Assembly (NCBI GenBank): GCA_031275285.1
Contig: JAISOY010000167.1
Span: 1-52,384 of the forward strand
Source: Bacteroidales bacterium
Lineage (GTDB): Bacteria; Bacteroidota; Bacteroidia; Bacteroidales; UBA4181
Direction: 5' to 3'
DNA length: 52,384 bases
The notes beneath the pieces are model-generated. The model worked only from the letters and a program-made list of their open reading frames with translations, had not been told where the DNA came from and did not search any database. A program made the position numbers and the translations under genes. Below, one piece after another: positions 1-7,580 of the stretch (position 1 is the first letter of the stretch; every line of letters begins with the position of its first letter).

Positions 1-579
1 AGGTGTCAGTTCCGCCATAGATGTGTTCTTAACAACCATCGCCACAACATCACCCTTTCTTTGTACCATTCCCAGTACTGGTGTCTTGCATTTAGAAGAA
101 CGACCTTGAGAACCTTTAACTTTCTTATTTGCATGGCGGTTCTTGCTTTTGCCACCAATATACGTCTCATCTGCCTCAACCTCAACACTTAACCTATTTG
201 TGTTTTTGCAATCCATACAGAAACGTATCTTTTGAAGTAATAACCATGCCGTTTTTTGGGTCACGTTTATATTCTTTGCTAGTTGCAGTGATGAAATACC
301 TTTCTTATTGGAAAGTATCAACCATATGGCGGTGAACCATTTTCTTAGAGGAAGTTTGGTGTTCTCAAATATGGTTGATGTCTTTACATTGAATTTATTT
401 TGGGTGTTCTTACACATATACTTATGGTTACTCAATTTATACACTTTAGATGTACGGTCAAATGGTGATACAACACCATCTTTCCAACGAAGATTTTCTA
501 AATACTCAATACATGAACGTTCATCAGGAAGTGCATCTAAAAGATCTAATAATGAATTGAAGGATTTTATATCTACCAT
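1..579 (-). CDS. IS1595-family (ISXO2-like) transposase, C-terminus cut by window edge
   Basis: The frame is open from an ATG at 579 leftwards to base 1, giving 193 codons without a stop, so the C-terminus lies outside the window. The N-terminus carries the segment with RWKDG, then CKN..KFNVKTSTIFENTKLPL, WF.AIWL and an EADETYIGGK motif near residue 150. This matches the ISXO2/IS1595 DDE transposases: the ADETYIGG motif holds the first catalytic Asp, and the expected second Asp and Asn/Glu would lie beyond the edge. The family moves short elements by cut-and-paste or copy-out and makes 8-bp target duplications. I could not define the terminal inverted repeat in the 100 bases upstream. Identification is firm; whether the gene is intact cannot be judged here. 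Confidence 0.85.
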   Translation of the reverse strand, partial: MVDIKSFNSLLDLLDALPDERSCIEYLENLRWKDGVVSPFDRTSKVYKLSNHKYMCKNTQNKFNVKTSTIFENTKLPLRKWFTAIWLILSNKKGISSLQLAKNINVTQKTAWLLLQKIRFCMDCKNTNRLSVEVEADETYIGGKSKNRHANKKVKGSQGRSSKCKTPVLGMVQRKGDVVAMVVKNTSMAELTP

Positions 580-681
580 AACAATCTAATATTTACCTAA
601 ATATAATGATTATATTTCTAAAAAACAAATGTTTTTGAATAAAAATAAGTGGTATATTTACGGAAATTAAAATTCAACTTT

Positions 682-861
682 ATGAAAGCAATAGAAATAA
701 AATGTGATAAATGTGGAATTCAAAAAGCAATATTGTTACCAAATGATTTTGCTTTTTGTCTAAAATGTCAAAAACTAGTTGCACTAGGAGGTCTTGATCA
801 ATCACCAATACAAAGTCCTTCTAAATGTTCTTTTTTTAATTCTTCTAATGAAGAATTGTAA
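682..861 (+). CDS. Small Cys-rich (zinc-ribbon-like) protein
   Basis: A 59-codon frame from an ATG at 682. The N-terminal half has CDKCG and CLKC, a CxxC...CxxC pattern about 18 residues apart, as in small zinc ribbons. The C-terminal third is Ser/Asn/Pro-rich and lies antisense to the 3' end of the gene at 798-992. It sits about 100 bases from the transposase start and is read divergently from it, so it may be a passenger of the insertion sequence or host DNA trimmed by the insertion. I recognise no family. It may be a spurious or truncated frame; the zinc-ribbon half is more believable than the tail. Confidence 0.4.
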   Translation: MKAIEIKCDKCGIQKAILLPNDFAFCLKCQKLVALGGLDQSPIQSPSKCSFFNSSNEEL

Positions 862-992
862 ATTCTATCAAGTTCATTTTCTAGTTCTTTGTCTTTATAT
901 ATATAAGATAAAATCTCATAACCACTTTCTCTACTAGGACACTTTTCTTTAAACTCTAAACGAGTAACATATTTTGCTGTATATATTTTCAT
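798..992 (-). CDS. Small hypothetical protein
   Basis: A 64-residue protein with ATG at 992. It is charged and looks helical in its C-terminal half (KDKELENELDRIYNSS, EELKKEHLEG), giving a coding-like composition. No family is recognised. Its last 21 codons overlap head-on with the end of the small Cys-rich frame at 682-861, so the two genes, if both real, are convergent and share 64 bases. The upstream 300 bases towards 1300 contain no other gene on this strand. Confidence 0.45.
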   Translation of the reverse strand: MKIYTAKYVTRLEFKEKCPSRESGYEILSYIYKDKELENELDRIYNSSLEELKKEHLEGLCIGD

Positions 993-1109
993 TTCTTTTT
1001 ACTGTTAAGATGTATATAGTCACCTATTTTTATTCGTCTTTGCGCAAATAATGCATATTGCATTTTGACCCGGTTATGGGATAAGTCCCGCATTCAAGAT
1101 GATGACGAT

Positions 1110-1335
1110 ACAAAACCAAAGTGAAATTCTGTAGAAAAACGATGAGGAATGGTCCTTGCGTTCTCGTACAATTTATCGTATGGAAAATAAAATTGAAATA
1201 ATAATTATCTTTGAAGGGGTGATCATCAATTTTATGGAATGCGTAAAATAAATATCCGGATCATTTTTATTATTTATAATAGATTGATGTATTTACAATT
1301 AACACATTTGATTGCATATATTTAAAAGTTGTGTT
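1110..1335 (+). promoter_or_regulatory. Repeated leader/promoter module, copy 1
   Basis: This stretch without a gene shares sequence with 4090-4260 and 7290-7540. Common blocks in order are ATTCTGTAGAA, a GTATGGAAAATAAA block, AATTATCTTTGAAGG, ATCAATTTTATGGAATGCG and CATATATTTAA. The TATCTTTG at 1206-1213 matches the Bacteroidota -7 consensus TAnnTTTG, so transcription probably starts just downstream and gives the S41 gene at 1423 a leader of about 200 bases. What the leader does is unknown. Bases 993-1110 show nothing else. Confidence 0.5.
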
Positions 1336-1422
1336 CAAGCGGTGGACAGAGCGGTGGACAAATTCGCAAAAAATGACATAGTTGTCAGTAATTGTAATAT
1401 AGATGGTAATAAATGTAGTTCT

Positions 1423-2760
1423 ATGAAAAGTTGTAGTATTTTAAAAAGTCACTTTCCGATAAAAATAAACTGTTTCATTGTCTTATTTTTGTCATTCGCA
1501 TTAGTTTGCAGTGCTCAATCCAAATGGAAAGAAGACGTTGCCTTTCTAAAAAACGAGTTGCCCAAAAAACATGTAAACTTTTTCTTTCAACTTGAACAGA
1601 AAAAATTTGAGACGGAGTTAGATGCCTTATCACTGAAAATTGATGAAATGAATGATGTTGATATTGCCCTTTCTCTTCAGAAGATTATCGCAAAAGCAGG
1701 AGACTCTCACACAATCGTAAGATATCGACAATTATTGGACGATAATAAACGTTTGCCGTTACAGTTTTACTGGTTTGATGACGGGATATATGTCCTGTCC
1801 ACCACGAAGAGGTACGAACATTTGTTGGGTAGTCGGCTGGAAGGAATAGAAAATCATCCAACCCCTGAAATTACTGATAGTTTAGCCACACTGATAACTT
1901 GCGATAATAATTCTTGGATTAAACATAATGTACCCGGAATTATATCCGATACTCAAGTTTTATCCTATTTTGGATTTATTCAAAGCAATTCATCATCTAT
2001 ACTTATCTCATTCACAGATATTAACGGGAAAAAATTACAGGAAAATTTTGTTATTGGCGAAAAGACGGACAATTTGATTGACTTAATAACAAAAGAAACG
2101 CCCTTATTCAGGCAAAATCCCGATAAATTCTTTTGGGACTGTTACTTTGACAATGGAATTTATTACGTACAGTATAATGTCTGCATGTCAAAAGACGTGA
2201 TTACTGATGCGATTGCTGAATACGGCAAAGAATACGTCCTTTCTGCATTGGGTATATCGGAAACGGAGTTGGAACGTGAATTGGAACGCATACCTTCATT
2301 CAAGGATTTGACCGAGAAAATTTTTTCAGTTGCCAATGAAAAACCTGTAAAACGTTTTGTATTTGACATGCGTTTAAATGGTGGCGGAAGTTCGGATATA
2401 GGGGATAATTTCATACAACTGCTAAAAAAGAATGAAATGCTTAATAAAAAAGGAGTTCTATACGTAATCATAGGACGCAATACTTTTTCTTCGGCAATGA
2501 TCAATACGATGAATTTCATAAATCAAACCGAAGCCATAACAATTGGCGAAGAAACCGGAGCAATGCCCAATCATTATGGACAGGTAGAATCATTTAAACT
2601 TCCCAATTCTGGTATAATCATTCAATATTCAACCAAATATTTTCGCTACGCAACGGAAAATTTGAATACAATAACCCCTAATATCAAGGTGGAATACAAC
2701 TTTGATGATTATTTGAACGGAATAGACCCTGCAATGAATGCGATTTTGAATGATAATTAA
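1423..2760 (+). CDS. Secreted S41-family peptidase-like protein
   Basis: Residues 1-31 form a signal peptide (KINCFIVLFLSFALVCSAQ). I prefer the ATG at 1423 because it places this peptide at the N-terminus; an in-frame TTG at 1312 would add 37 residues. The central part carries GDSHT, typical of tail-specific protease relatives, then the S41 core: FDMRLNGGGSS, followed by GRNTFSSAM, where the second Ser of the SS pair fits the nucleophile position, and GEETGAMP. The mature part has an N-terminal helical region and no clear PDZ domain. S41 enzymes cut unstructured C-termini in the periplasm, but this compact subtype is often uncharacterised. It is a distant paralogue of the gene at 7581 and shares its leader module. 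The next gene begins 59 bases downstream. Confidence 0.75.
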   Translation: MKSCSILKSHFPIKINCFIVLFLSFALVCSAQSKWKEDVAFLKNELPKKHVNFFFQLEQKKFETELDALSLKIDEMNDVDIALSLQKIIAKAGDSHTIVRYRQLLDDNKRLPLQFYWFDDGIYVLSTTKRYEHLLGSRLEGIENHPTPEITDSLATLITCDNNSWIKHNVPGIISDTQVLSYFGFIQSNSSSILISFTDINGKKLQENFVIGEKTDNLIDLITKETPLFRQNPDKFFWDCYFDNGIYYVQYNVCMSKDVITDAIAEYGKEYVLSALGISETELERELERIPSFKDLTEKIFSVANEKPVKRFVFDMRLNGGGSSDIGDNFIQLLKKNEMLNKKGVLYVIIGRNTFSSAMINTMNFINQTEAITIGEETGAMPNHYGQVESFKLPNSGIIIQYSTKYFRYATENLNTITPNIKVEYNFDDYLNGIDPAMNAILNDN

Positions 2761-2819
2761 ACAATGCCTGACACACAACGAGGCGGTTTACTCCAATTAA
2801 TAATGAAACAACAAATGTC

Positions 2820-3464
2820 ATGAAAAATCTAAAACTATTAGTATTGGGATTATTTCTATCAAATCTTACTTTTGGACAAGTAGTGAAAATCCAAACAGGA
2901 ACAACATTTTCAAAACTCGATTGGGTAATTGGTAATTCTGCATTTGCACTTTTCAATGAAACATTGGTAGGCTATTCAATCTTTGCAGGCATGGATTATT
3001 TTGAAAAGAAATATTTCAATCTGTCGAGTAATTTAGGATTTATACAAAAGGGTGGTAAAGAAACACACTCTTTAAGAAATGAATCCGGAGATTTTTTAAA
3101 AAAAACAATCAATGCAAAATTGGATTACATCACAATAAATACAGTATTGGATATAAAGTATCCGATTAAGAATAACATATCTCCTTTTATCAGTTTTGGT
3201 CCTCGATTTGATTACTTGATAAACTATGATGAAGTATTTGATGGACTAAATGAAATGGATGCCTTAAAGAAATATAGCATAGGGCTGATTTTGGGCGGAG
3301 GACTTAAATATGATTTATCAAAAATTCAAATTGGGCTTCGAGCTGATTATTACCTGAATTTTCATAAAATAACTGATATTCCAACACAACTACCAGAGAA
3401 CTTAGGGTGTAAAATAAATGATAAGACAGTAATTTTAAATTTGATAATTGGCTTTAGATTATGA
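2820..3464 (+). CDS. Outer-membrane beta-barrel protein (PorT/OMP_b-brl type)
   Basis: A 214-residue protein with a cleavable signal peptide (LLVLGLFLSNLTFGQ). The rest alternates hydrophobic and polar residues in about eight strand-like segments, with SNLGFIQKGG, INTVLDIKYPI, ISPFISFGPRFDYL and a C-terminal strand ending in IIGFRL. This is the pattern of the small porin-like barrels of Bacteroidota. The phrase GFIQKGGKE is typical of this group. The substrate is unknown. It follows the S41 peptidase by 59 bases; that gap holds a GCCTGACA...AGGCGGTTTA stretch resembling the left arm of the cassette-boundary repeats further right. It is convergent with the gene at 3485. Confidence 0.75.
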   Translation: MKNLKLLVLGLFLSNLTFGQVVKIQTGTTFSKLDWVIGNSAFALFNETLVGYSIFAGMDYFEKKYFNLSSNLGFIQKGGKETHSLRNESGDFLKKTINAKLDYITINTVLDIKYPIKNNISPFISFGPRFDYLINYDEVFDGLNEMDALKKYSIGLILGGGLKYDLSKIQIGLRADYYLNFHKITDIPTQLPENLGCKINDKTVILNLIIGFRL

Positions 3465-3484
3465 AGATTACTGGTGTCCGGAGT

Positions 3485-4024
3485 CTACTTGCTTAATATA
3501 CCGGACTCTACTGCGGTATCGCGTTCTTTTTTCAAACGCTCCTTTTCGTTCTTGTAATCCGCTTTCAAAGCTTTTAGTTTCAGCTTCATTTCATCTTCGG
3601 ACAACGGACTTTTTTCGATCATTTTTATGTCCTTTTCATAGTTCTGTTCCAATAACTTTAACCGGATGTCATAATCGTCTTTAATGATATCACGCAATCC
3701 TTCCCCATCGTCCATGTTTCCGTAATGGCTTTCCCATGTTTTAATCTGGTTTTCGGTTAAAATCTGTCTGATGGCGGTTTTATGCTCCAATGCCAAGGCA
3801 CGTTTTTTCTGTCCCTTTTCATATCCCGGGATATTGCTCCTACCGATGGCTTCGAATTTTGGGCCTACATCCCTATTCAGCTTTTTGATTTTTGTGATCT
3901 GTTCCGCTGACAGATTTAATGCTTTTCCCGTTTCATTTTTATCGGAAAAATCTGATTGTATGTCCTGTGCGTGTAAGAATGAAACGGATATAAATAAAAT
4001 GAATACAAAAAATATCTTTTTCAT
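3485..4024 (-). CDS. Secreted helical protein, Spy/CpxP-like (LTxxQ-type)
   Basis: A 179-residue protein with a signal peptide ending in SVSFLHAQ. The mature chain is almost all charged helix. It contains LNLSAEQITKIKKLN near residue 37 and an ILTENQIKTWE segment near residue 88, resembling the paired LTxxQ motifs of Spy/CpxP periplasmic chaperone relatives, which are common in Bacteroidota. The second half (EKDIKMIEKSPLSEDEMKLK...) has heptad-like spacing and may form a coiled coil. The gene is convergent with the barrel gene at 2820 and divergent from the patatin gene. Family membership is an inference from the motif pattern. Confidence 0.5.
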   Translation of the reverse strand: MKKIFFVFILFISVSFLHAQDIQSDFSDKNETGKALNLSAEQITKIKKLNRDVGPKFEAIGRSNIPGYEKGQKKRALALEHKTAIRQILTENQIKTWESHYGNMDDGEGLRDIIKDDYDIRLKLLEQNYEKDIKMIEKSPLSEDEMKLKLKALKADYKNEKERLKKERDTAVESGILSK

Positions 4025-4089
4025 CGATCTTTATTTTTTAAATAAAAATGAATAACATAAAAAACTATGATACAAGTTTAAATAATAAA

Positions 4090-4262
4090 GTTGTAGAAAT
4101 TCTGTAGAAGGAAACCGCGCGATTGCATCGTGTGGAAAATAAACAAGCCACACTACGGAATCGTGCAGACCATAGGAGTTTCATTTTTTAAAAGAATGGT
4201 TTTCCTGTCAATAATAAGATTCCTTTTATTCAGGAATAATTATCTTTGAGGAAGTGATATAA
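4090..4262 (+). promoter_or_regulatory. Repeated leader/promoter module, copy 2
   Basis: Homologous to 1110-1335 and especially to 7290-7540. It contains CGATTGCATC, GTGGAAAATAAACAAG, GGAATCGTGCAGA and CATAGGAGTTTCATTT, then AATTATCTTTGAGGAAGTGAT. TATCTTTG at 4241-4248 fits the TAnnTTTG -7 box and lies about 31 bases before the patatin ATG. GCGCGATT and AATCGTGC can pair with one G-U, so the block before the promoter may fold or act as an operator. Copy 3 keeps the pairing with G-U replaced by A-U. Confidence 0.55.
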
Positions 4263-4278
4263 AATCAAAAAATGAAGT

Positions 4279-5208
4279 ATGCCGGCTAAAAACATAGAAA
4301 ATGCCAAAGTACACCTGGTTTTGGGTAGCGGAGGAGCAAGAGGTATCGCCCACATTGGAGTAATAAACGAATTGAAACGCCTGAACTGCGAAATTGTCAG
4401 TGTTTCAGGTTGCTCGATGGGCGCGGTTGTGGGTGGAATTTATTGCACGGGAAAATTGGACCAGTTTACCGAGTGGCTGTTGACGTTAAGGAAAAAAGAC
4501 GTTTTATCGCTGATGGATTTCACATTATCGAGCGCAGGGTTGATGAAAGGCAAAAAAATATTGCAGGTAATCGAAGATCTTATCGGCACATACAATATCG
4601 AAGAACTGGATATTCCCTTTACGGCAGTTGCCACCGATTTATCGAACAGGAAAGAAGTGCACTACGAAACAGGAAATCTGTACAAGGCAATAAGGGCGTC
4701 TATCGGCATCCCGACGATCTTTACACCATTGATAGACGGCGATAAACTGCTGATAGACGGCGGAATTGTAAACCCGGTGCCGCTCTCAATCGTAAAAAAG
4801 AATAGCGACGACGAAATCGTTATTGCCGTTAATTTGTGTGCAAAGCTTAAAACCAATCCATTCCGCATGAAAAAGAATGAACCTCTTATCAACACCAAAT
4901 ATTTCGGATTTTATAAAAATACAAAGAACGTAATATCTTCAGATTGGTTGAAACGTAACGACATAGAGCCACAACTCGAAGTTCCGAATGTCATCAGTGT
5001 CCTGTCTCAGAGTATCGACCTGATGCAGGAGCAGATCATCCACGAAACAGTCAATGCTTACAAGCCCGACGTGTTGGTAAACATCAGGCGTGATTTTGTC
5101 AGAACAATGGATTTTCATCTGGGAGACAAACTGATAAAAGAAGGTGTCAGGGCTTTTACCGATGCGCTATCAACCACTGATATCAACGAAAATGAGAAAG
5201 AAGACTGA
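4279..5208 (+). CDS. Patatin-like phospholipase
   Basis: A 309-residue cytoplasmic-type patatin domain. The oxyanion glycine loop is GSGGARGIAHIGV near residue 17, the nucleophile elbow is SGCSMGAVVGG (Ser near residue 45) and the catalytic Asp lies in DGGIVNPVP near residue 157. The family hydrolyses acyl esters of phospholipids. A helical extension after residue 190 ends near the stop. The start is the ATG at 4279, directly after the promoter module. The next gene, a PlsC-type acyltransferase, starts 17 bases before this stop, so the two are translationally coupled. A lipase next to an acyltransferase suggests membrane lipid turnover or remodelling. Confidence 0.88.
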   Translation: MPAKNIENAKVHLVLGSGGARGIAHIGVINELKRLNCEIVSVSGCSMGAVVGGIYCTGKLDQFTEWLLTLRKKDVLSLMDFTLSSAGLMKGKKILQVIEDLIGTYNIEELDIPFTAVATDLSNRKEVHYETGNLYKAIRASIGIPTIFTPLIDGDKLLIDGGIVNPVPLSIVKKNSDDEIVIAVNLCAKLKTNPFRMKKNEPLINTKYFGFYKNTKNVISSDWLKRNDIEPQLEVPNVISVLSQSIDLMQEQIIHETVNAYKPDVLVNIRRDFVRTMDFHLGDKLIKEGVRAFTDALSTTDINENEKED

Positions 5209-6508
5209 TCAAAAGGCCACTTTTTACAATATCCTGCATATATATGCCACTTTTATTTTCCGGCGCTGGTTCCGTACCATCGAGATCAACGGAAAAGAAA
5301 ATGTTCCGGAAGATGCATCCGTAATATTTGCCCCCAATCATCAAAATGCATTGATGGACGCCATGTCGCTTCTTTCGTCGTTGCCCAAACCGATTGTGTT
5401 TATGGCCCGTTCCGACTTGTTCAGGAAAAAGGCAATAGATAAAATTTTGCGGTCACTGAATATCATTCCGGCATACCGAATGAGGGAAGGGTATGGAAAC
5501 CTGAAAAAAAATGAAAATTCCTTTGAGCATGCCATCCGCATGCTGTTGGATAAAAACTTCTTTTGCCTGATGCCCGAAGGCGGACAGGAAGAAACCAGAA
5601 CGCTCCGTCCCCTGGTAAAAGGGATATTCCGCATCGCCTTTGCTGCACAGGAACGGTTAAAGGATGCAGAATCGGTAAAGATTGTACCTGTGGGTATCGA
5701 CTATGGTAATTACGACCACAGCGGTAGCCATTTAATTGTGAATTACGGAAAAGCAATCGATGTTGTTGAGTATTATGACTCATATTCAGAAAATCCTGCA
5801 GTAGCCCAAAATCAGCTGCGCGACGAACTTTCCAAACGAATGGCATCGTTGATGCTGAATATCGGCACAAAAGAATATTACGACTGTTTTTATATAGCGT
5901 CCTACCTCTATAATTCCAGAATGCTTGATAAAATGGGTCTGGAGGAGAATGAAACCAACCGTCTGGCAGCGCGGCAACAAATCGTCGCTCTTTTGCAAAA
6001 AGCTGAAGATAACGGTTCGGTACTATTGCCAGGGTTAGATAAATGCTGCAAAAAGTGGGCAGACAACTGTAATGATATCGTTTTAGCAGCCCGGACAAGC
6101 GAGTCCGGAAACAGGACGGACAGAAATTTATTGATCTCAATCTGTTGTCTGACACTTACTTTTCCATTGTTTTTATACGGTGTTTTAGTAAACGGGATAC
6201 CGTATTTATTGACGAAATTTTTCTCATGGAAATCAAAAGGCACAGGTTTTCAGGCATCTCTCGCCTTTGGCCTGACCGTGCTGTTGTTTCCTGTTTTTTT
6301 CATATTGGAGACAATTGCATGCTTCCTCATCGTTCCTTCTTTTTGGATAGTTATTGCCTTTATATTGTCGCTCCCGCTTTCGCTTTTATTAATGTCGCGT
6401 TACACATGGTGTTTCCGTTTTGTAAGGGAACGGCTAAAAAATATCTTTGTAAAAAACAGGGATACTTCGGAGATCTTGAACTATGTTGAACAGTTGGTAC
6501 GGGATTAA
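5192..6508 (+). CDS. PlsC-type glycerophosphate acyltransferase with membrane tail
   Basis: The acyltransferase domain lies at about residues 20-210: NHQNALMD is the HX4D catalytic motif, followed by FMARSDLFRK, then PEGGQEE and VPVGIDYG, which fit acceptor-binding motifs III and IV of the PlsC family. These enzymes acylate lysophosphatidate or related glycerolipids. Residues about 325-420 contain three to four hydrophobic membrane segments. I chose the ATG at 5192 because it overlaps the patatin stop by 17 bases; upstream in-frame starts would sit deep inside that gene. The layout is an operon with the patatin gene. Confidence 0.82.
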   Translation: MRKKTDQKATFYNILHIYATFIFRRWFRTIEINGKENVPEDASVIFAPNHQNALMDAMSLLSSLPKPIVFMARSDLFRKKAIDKILRSLNIIPAYRMREGYGNLKKNENSFEHAIRMLLDKNFFCLMPEGGQEETRTLRPLVKGIFRIAFAAQERLKDAESVKIVPVGIDYGNYDHSGSHLIVNYGKAIDVVEYYDSYSENPAVAQNQLRDELSKRMASLMLNIGTKEYYDCFYIASYLYNSRMLDKMGLEENETNRLAARQQIVALLQKAEDNGSVLLPGLDKCCKKWADNCNDIVLAARTSESGNRTDRNLLISICCLTLTFPLFLYGVLVNGIPYLLTKFFSWKSKGTGFQASLAFGLTVLLFPVFFILETIACFLIVPSFWIVIAFILSLPLSLLLMSRYTWCFRFVRERLKNIFVKNRDTSEILNYVEQLVRD

Positions 6509-6560
6509 ATTCGTAAAACCCGATTGGGAGCATAAAACGACTTAAAATAGAAGCTAGAAT

Positions 6561-6716
6561 GCCGACACAAGCAATTTAACTTCGTTGAATTCTCGAGCTC
6601 GGTTGGCATCAGGCGGGTTAAAGTGGTTATTTGAAAAGTACGTACAATTTTGTAATTTTATAGTGGTTTGAAAGGAGTATCATTAGGCCTGTCGCCAAGC
6701 CTCCAATTGTTAGTGA
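6561..6716 (+). repeat. attC-like imperfect inverted repeat S1
   Basis: Left arm GCCGACACAAGC, then TTTAACTTCGTTGAA, then GGTTGGCATCAGGC. Right arm GGCCTGTCGCCAAGCC, ending in GTTAG at 6709-6713. GGTTGGCATCAGGC pairs with GCCTGTCGCCAAGCC with small bulges. The architecture resembles an integron attC site. It precedes the first GNAT gene. Confidence 0.5.
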
Positions 6717-6781
6717 CAACCAACAGAAGTGCCAGTCTTGAAATGAAAGTAAGTTTAACGAAAAACAAATAATACCGATAT

Positions 6782-7234
6782 ATGGAAATTAAAAAGATAA
6801 CGGAAGATAAGGAGCAGTTTATGGACCTACTGTTATTGGGCGATGAGCAGGAAAGTATGATTCGCAAATATTTAGATAGAGGGGAATTATTTGTCTTATA
6901 TGACACTGACTTAAAAACGGTTTGTGTTGTAACACAGGAAGATGAAAACACCTGCGAAATCAAGAATATTGCAACTTACGAAAAAGAACAGGGAAAAGGA
7001 TACGGAAGTTCAATGATAAAATATATCATTGAAAACTATAAGGATAAATGTGATACATTATTGGTTGGCACAGGCGATGACGATAATATTTTGTCATTTT
7101 ACAAAAAATTCGGATTTGTTTATTCTCATACAGTAAAAGACTTTTTTGTAGATAATTACGACCATGAAATATTTGAAAATGGAAAGCAATTGAAAGATAT
7201 GATTTACTTAAAAGTGAATGTATCCGGACAATGA
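6782..7234 (+). CDS. GNAT-family N-acetyltransferase (copy 1)
   Basis: A 150-residue protein. The acetyl-CoA binding A motif is EKEQGKGYGSSMIKYII (Q/RxxGxG/A pattern) near residues 70-86, and the C-terminal B-like region is ILSFYKKFGF followed by VDNYDHEIFENGKQL. This is a single GNAT domain that transfers acetyl from acetyl-CoA to an unknown amine. About 90 percent of residues match the gene at 17075, and flanking bases match as well. It lies directly after the S1 repeat and before the third leader module, so it behaves like a discrete cassette. The ATG at 6782 follows AATAATACCGATAT. Confidence 0.85.
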   Translation: MEIKKITEDKEQFMDLLLLGDEQESMIRKYLDRGELFVLYDTDLKTVCVVTQEDENTCEIKNIATYEKEQGKGYGSSMIKYIIENYKDKCDTLLVGTGDDDNILSFYKKFGFVYSHTVKDFFVDNYDHEIFENGKQLKDMIYLKVNVSGQ

Positions 7235-7289
7235 AACAATAAGGATGTGATAAATAACAGAACATACTCTTCAAGCTATTCTCCTCAAT

Positions 7290-7540
7290 ATTTTTATACT
7301 TCGCCTATTTCAGTAGAATTTGACAACTAGCCTCCATTTCCGCACGATTGCATCACGTGGAAAATAAACAAGGAATCGTGCAGAGCATAGGAGTTTCATT
7401 TATAAGAATAACTATCTTTGAAGGAGTGGTTATTAATTTTATAAAATGCGTAAAATAGTTGTCCGGATTGTTTTTTCACTTATAATGGATTGATATATTT
7501 ATATCTGATTACATATATTTAAGGGTTGGGCATCTGCCTT
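7290..7540 (+). promoter_or_regulatory. Repeated leader/promoter module, copy 3
   Basis: The longest match to the other copies: GCACGATTGCATC...GTGGAAAATAAACAAG...GGAATCGTGCAGAGC is shared with 4115-4170, while TTTTATAAAATGCGTAAAATA, TCCGGAT and ATAATGGATTGAT are shared with 1230-1290. GCACGATT and AATCGTGC form a perfect 8-bp inverted repeat. TATCTTTG at 7413-7420 is the -7 box. The S41 gene starts about 160 bases further on. Confidence 0.55.
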
Positions 7541-7580
7541 GAAAGAGTGGTAGTAATAAACTTATAATAAATGAAGCTGT

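Noticed and set aside
1312..1422. TTG start for the first S41 gene
   Set aside because: It would place 37 residues before the signal peptide, and the segment lies within the repeated leader module.
5463..6155. 230-codon minus-strand frame
   Set aside because: It is opposite the PlsC-type gene, has unusual composition and no start context.
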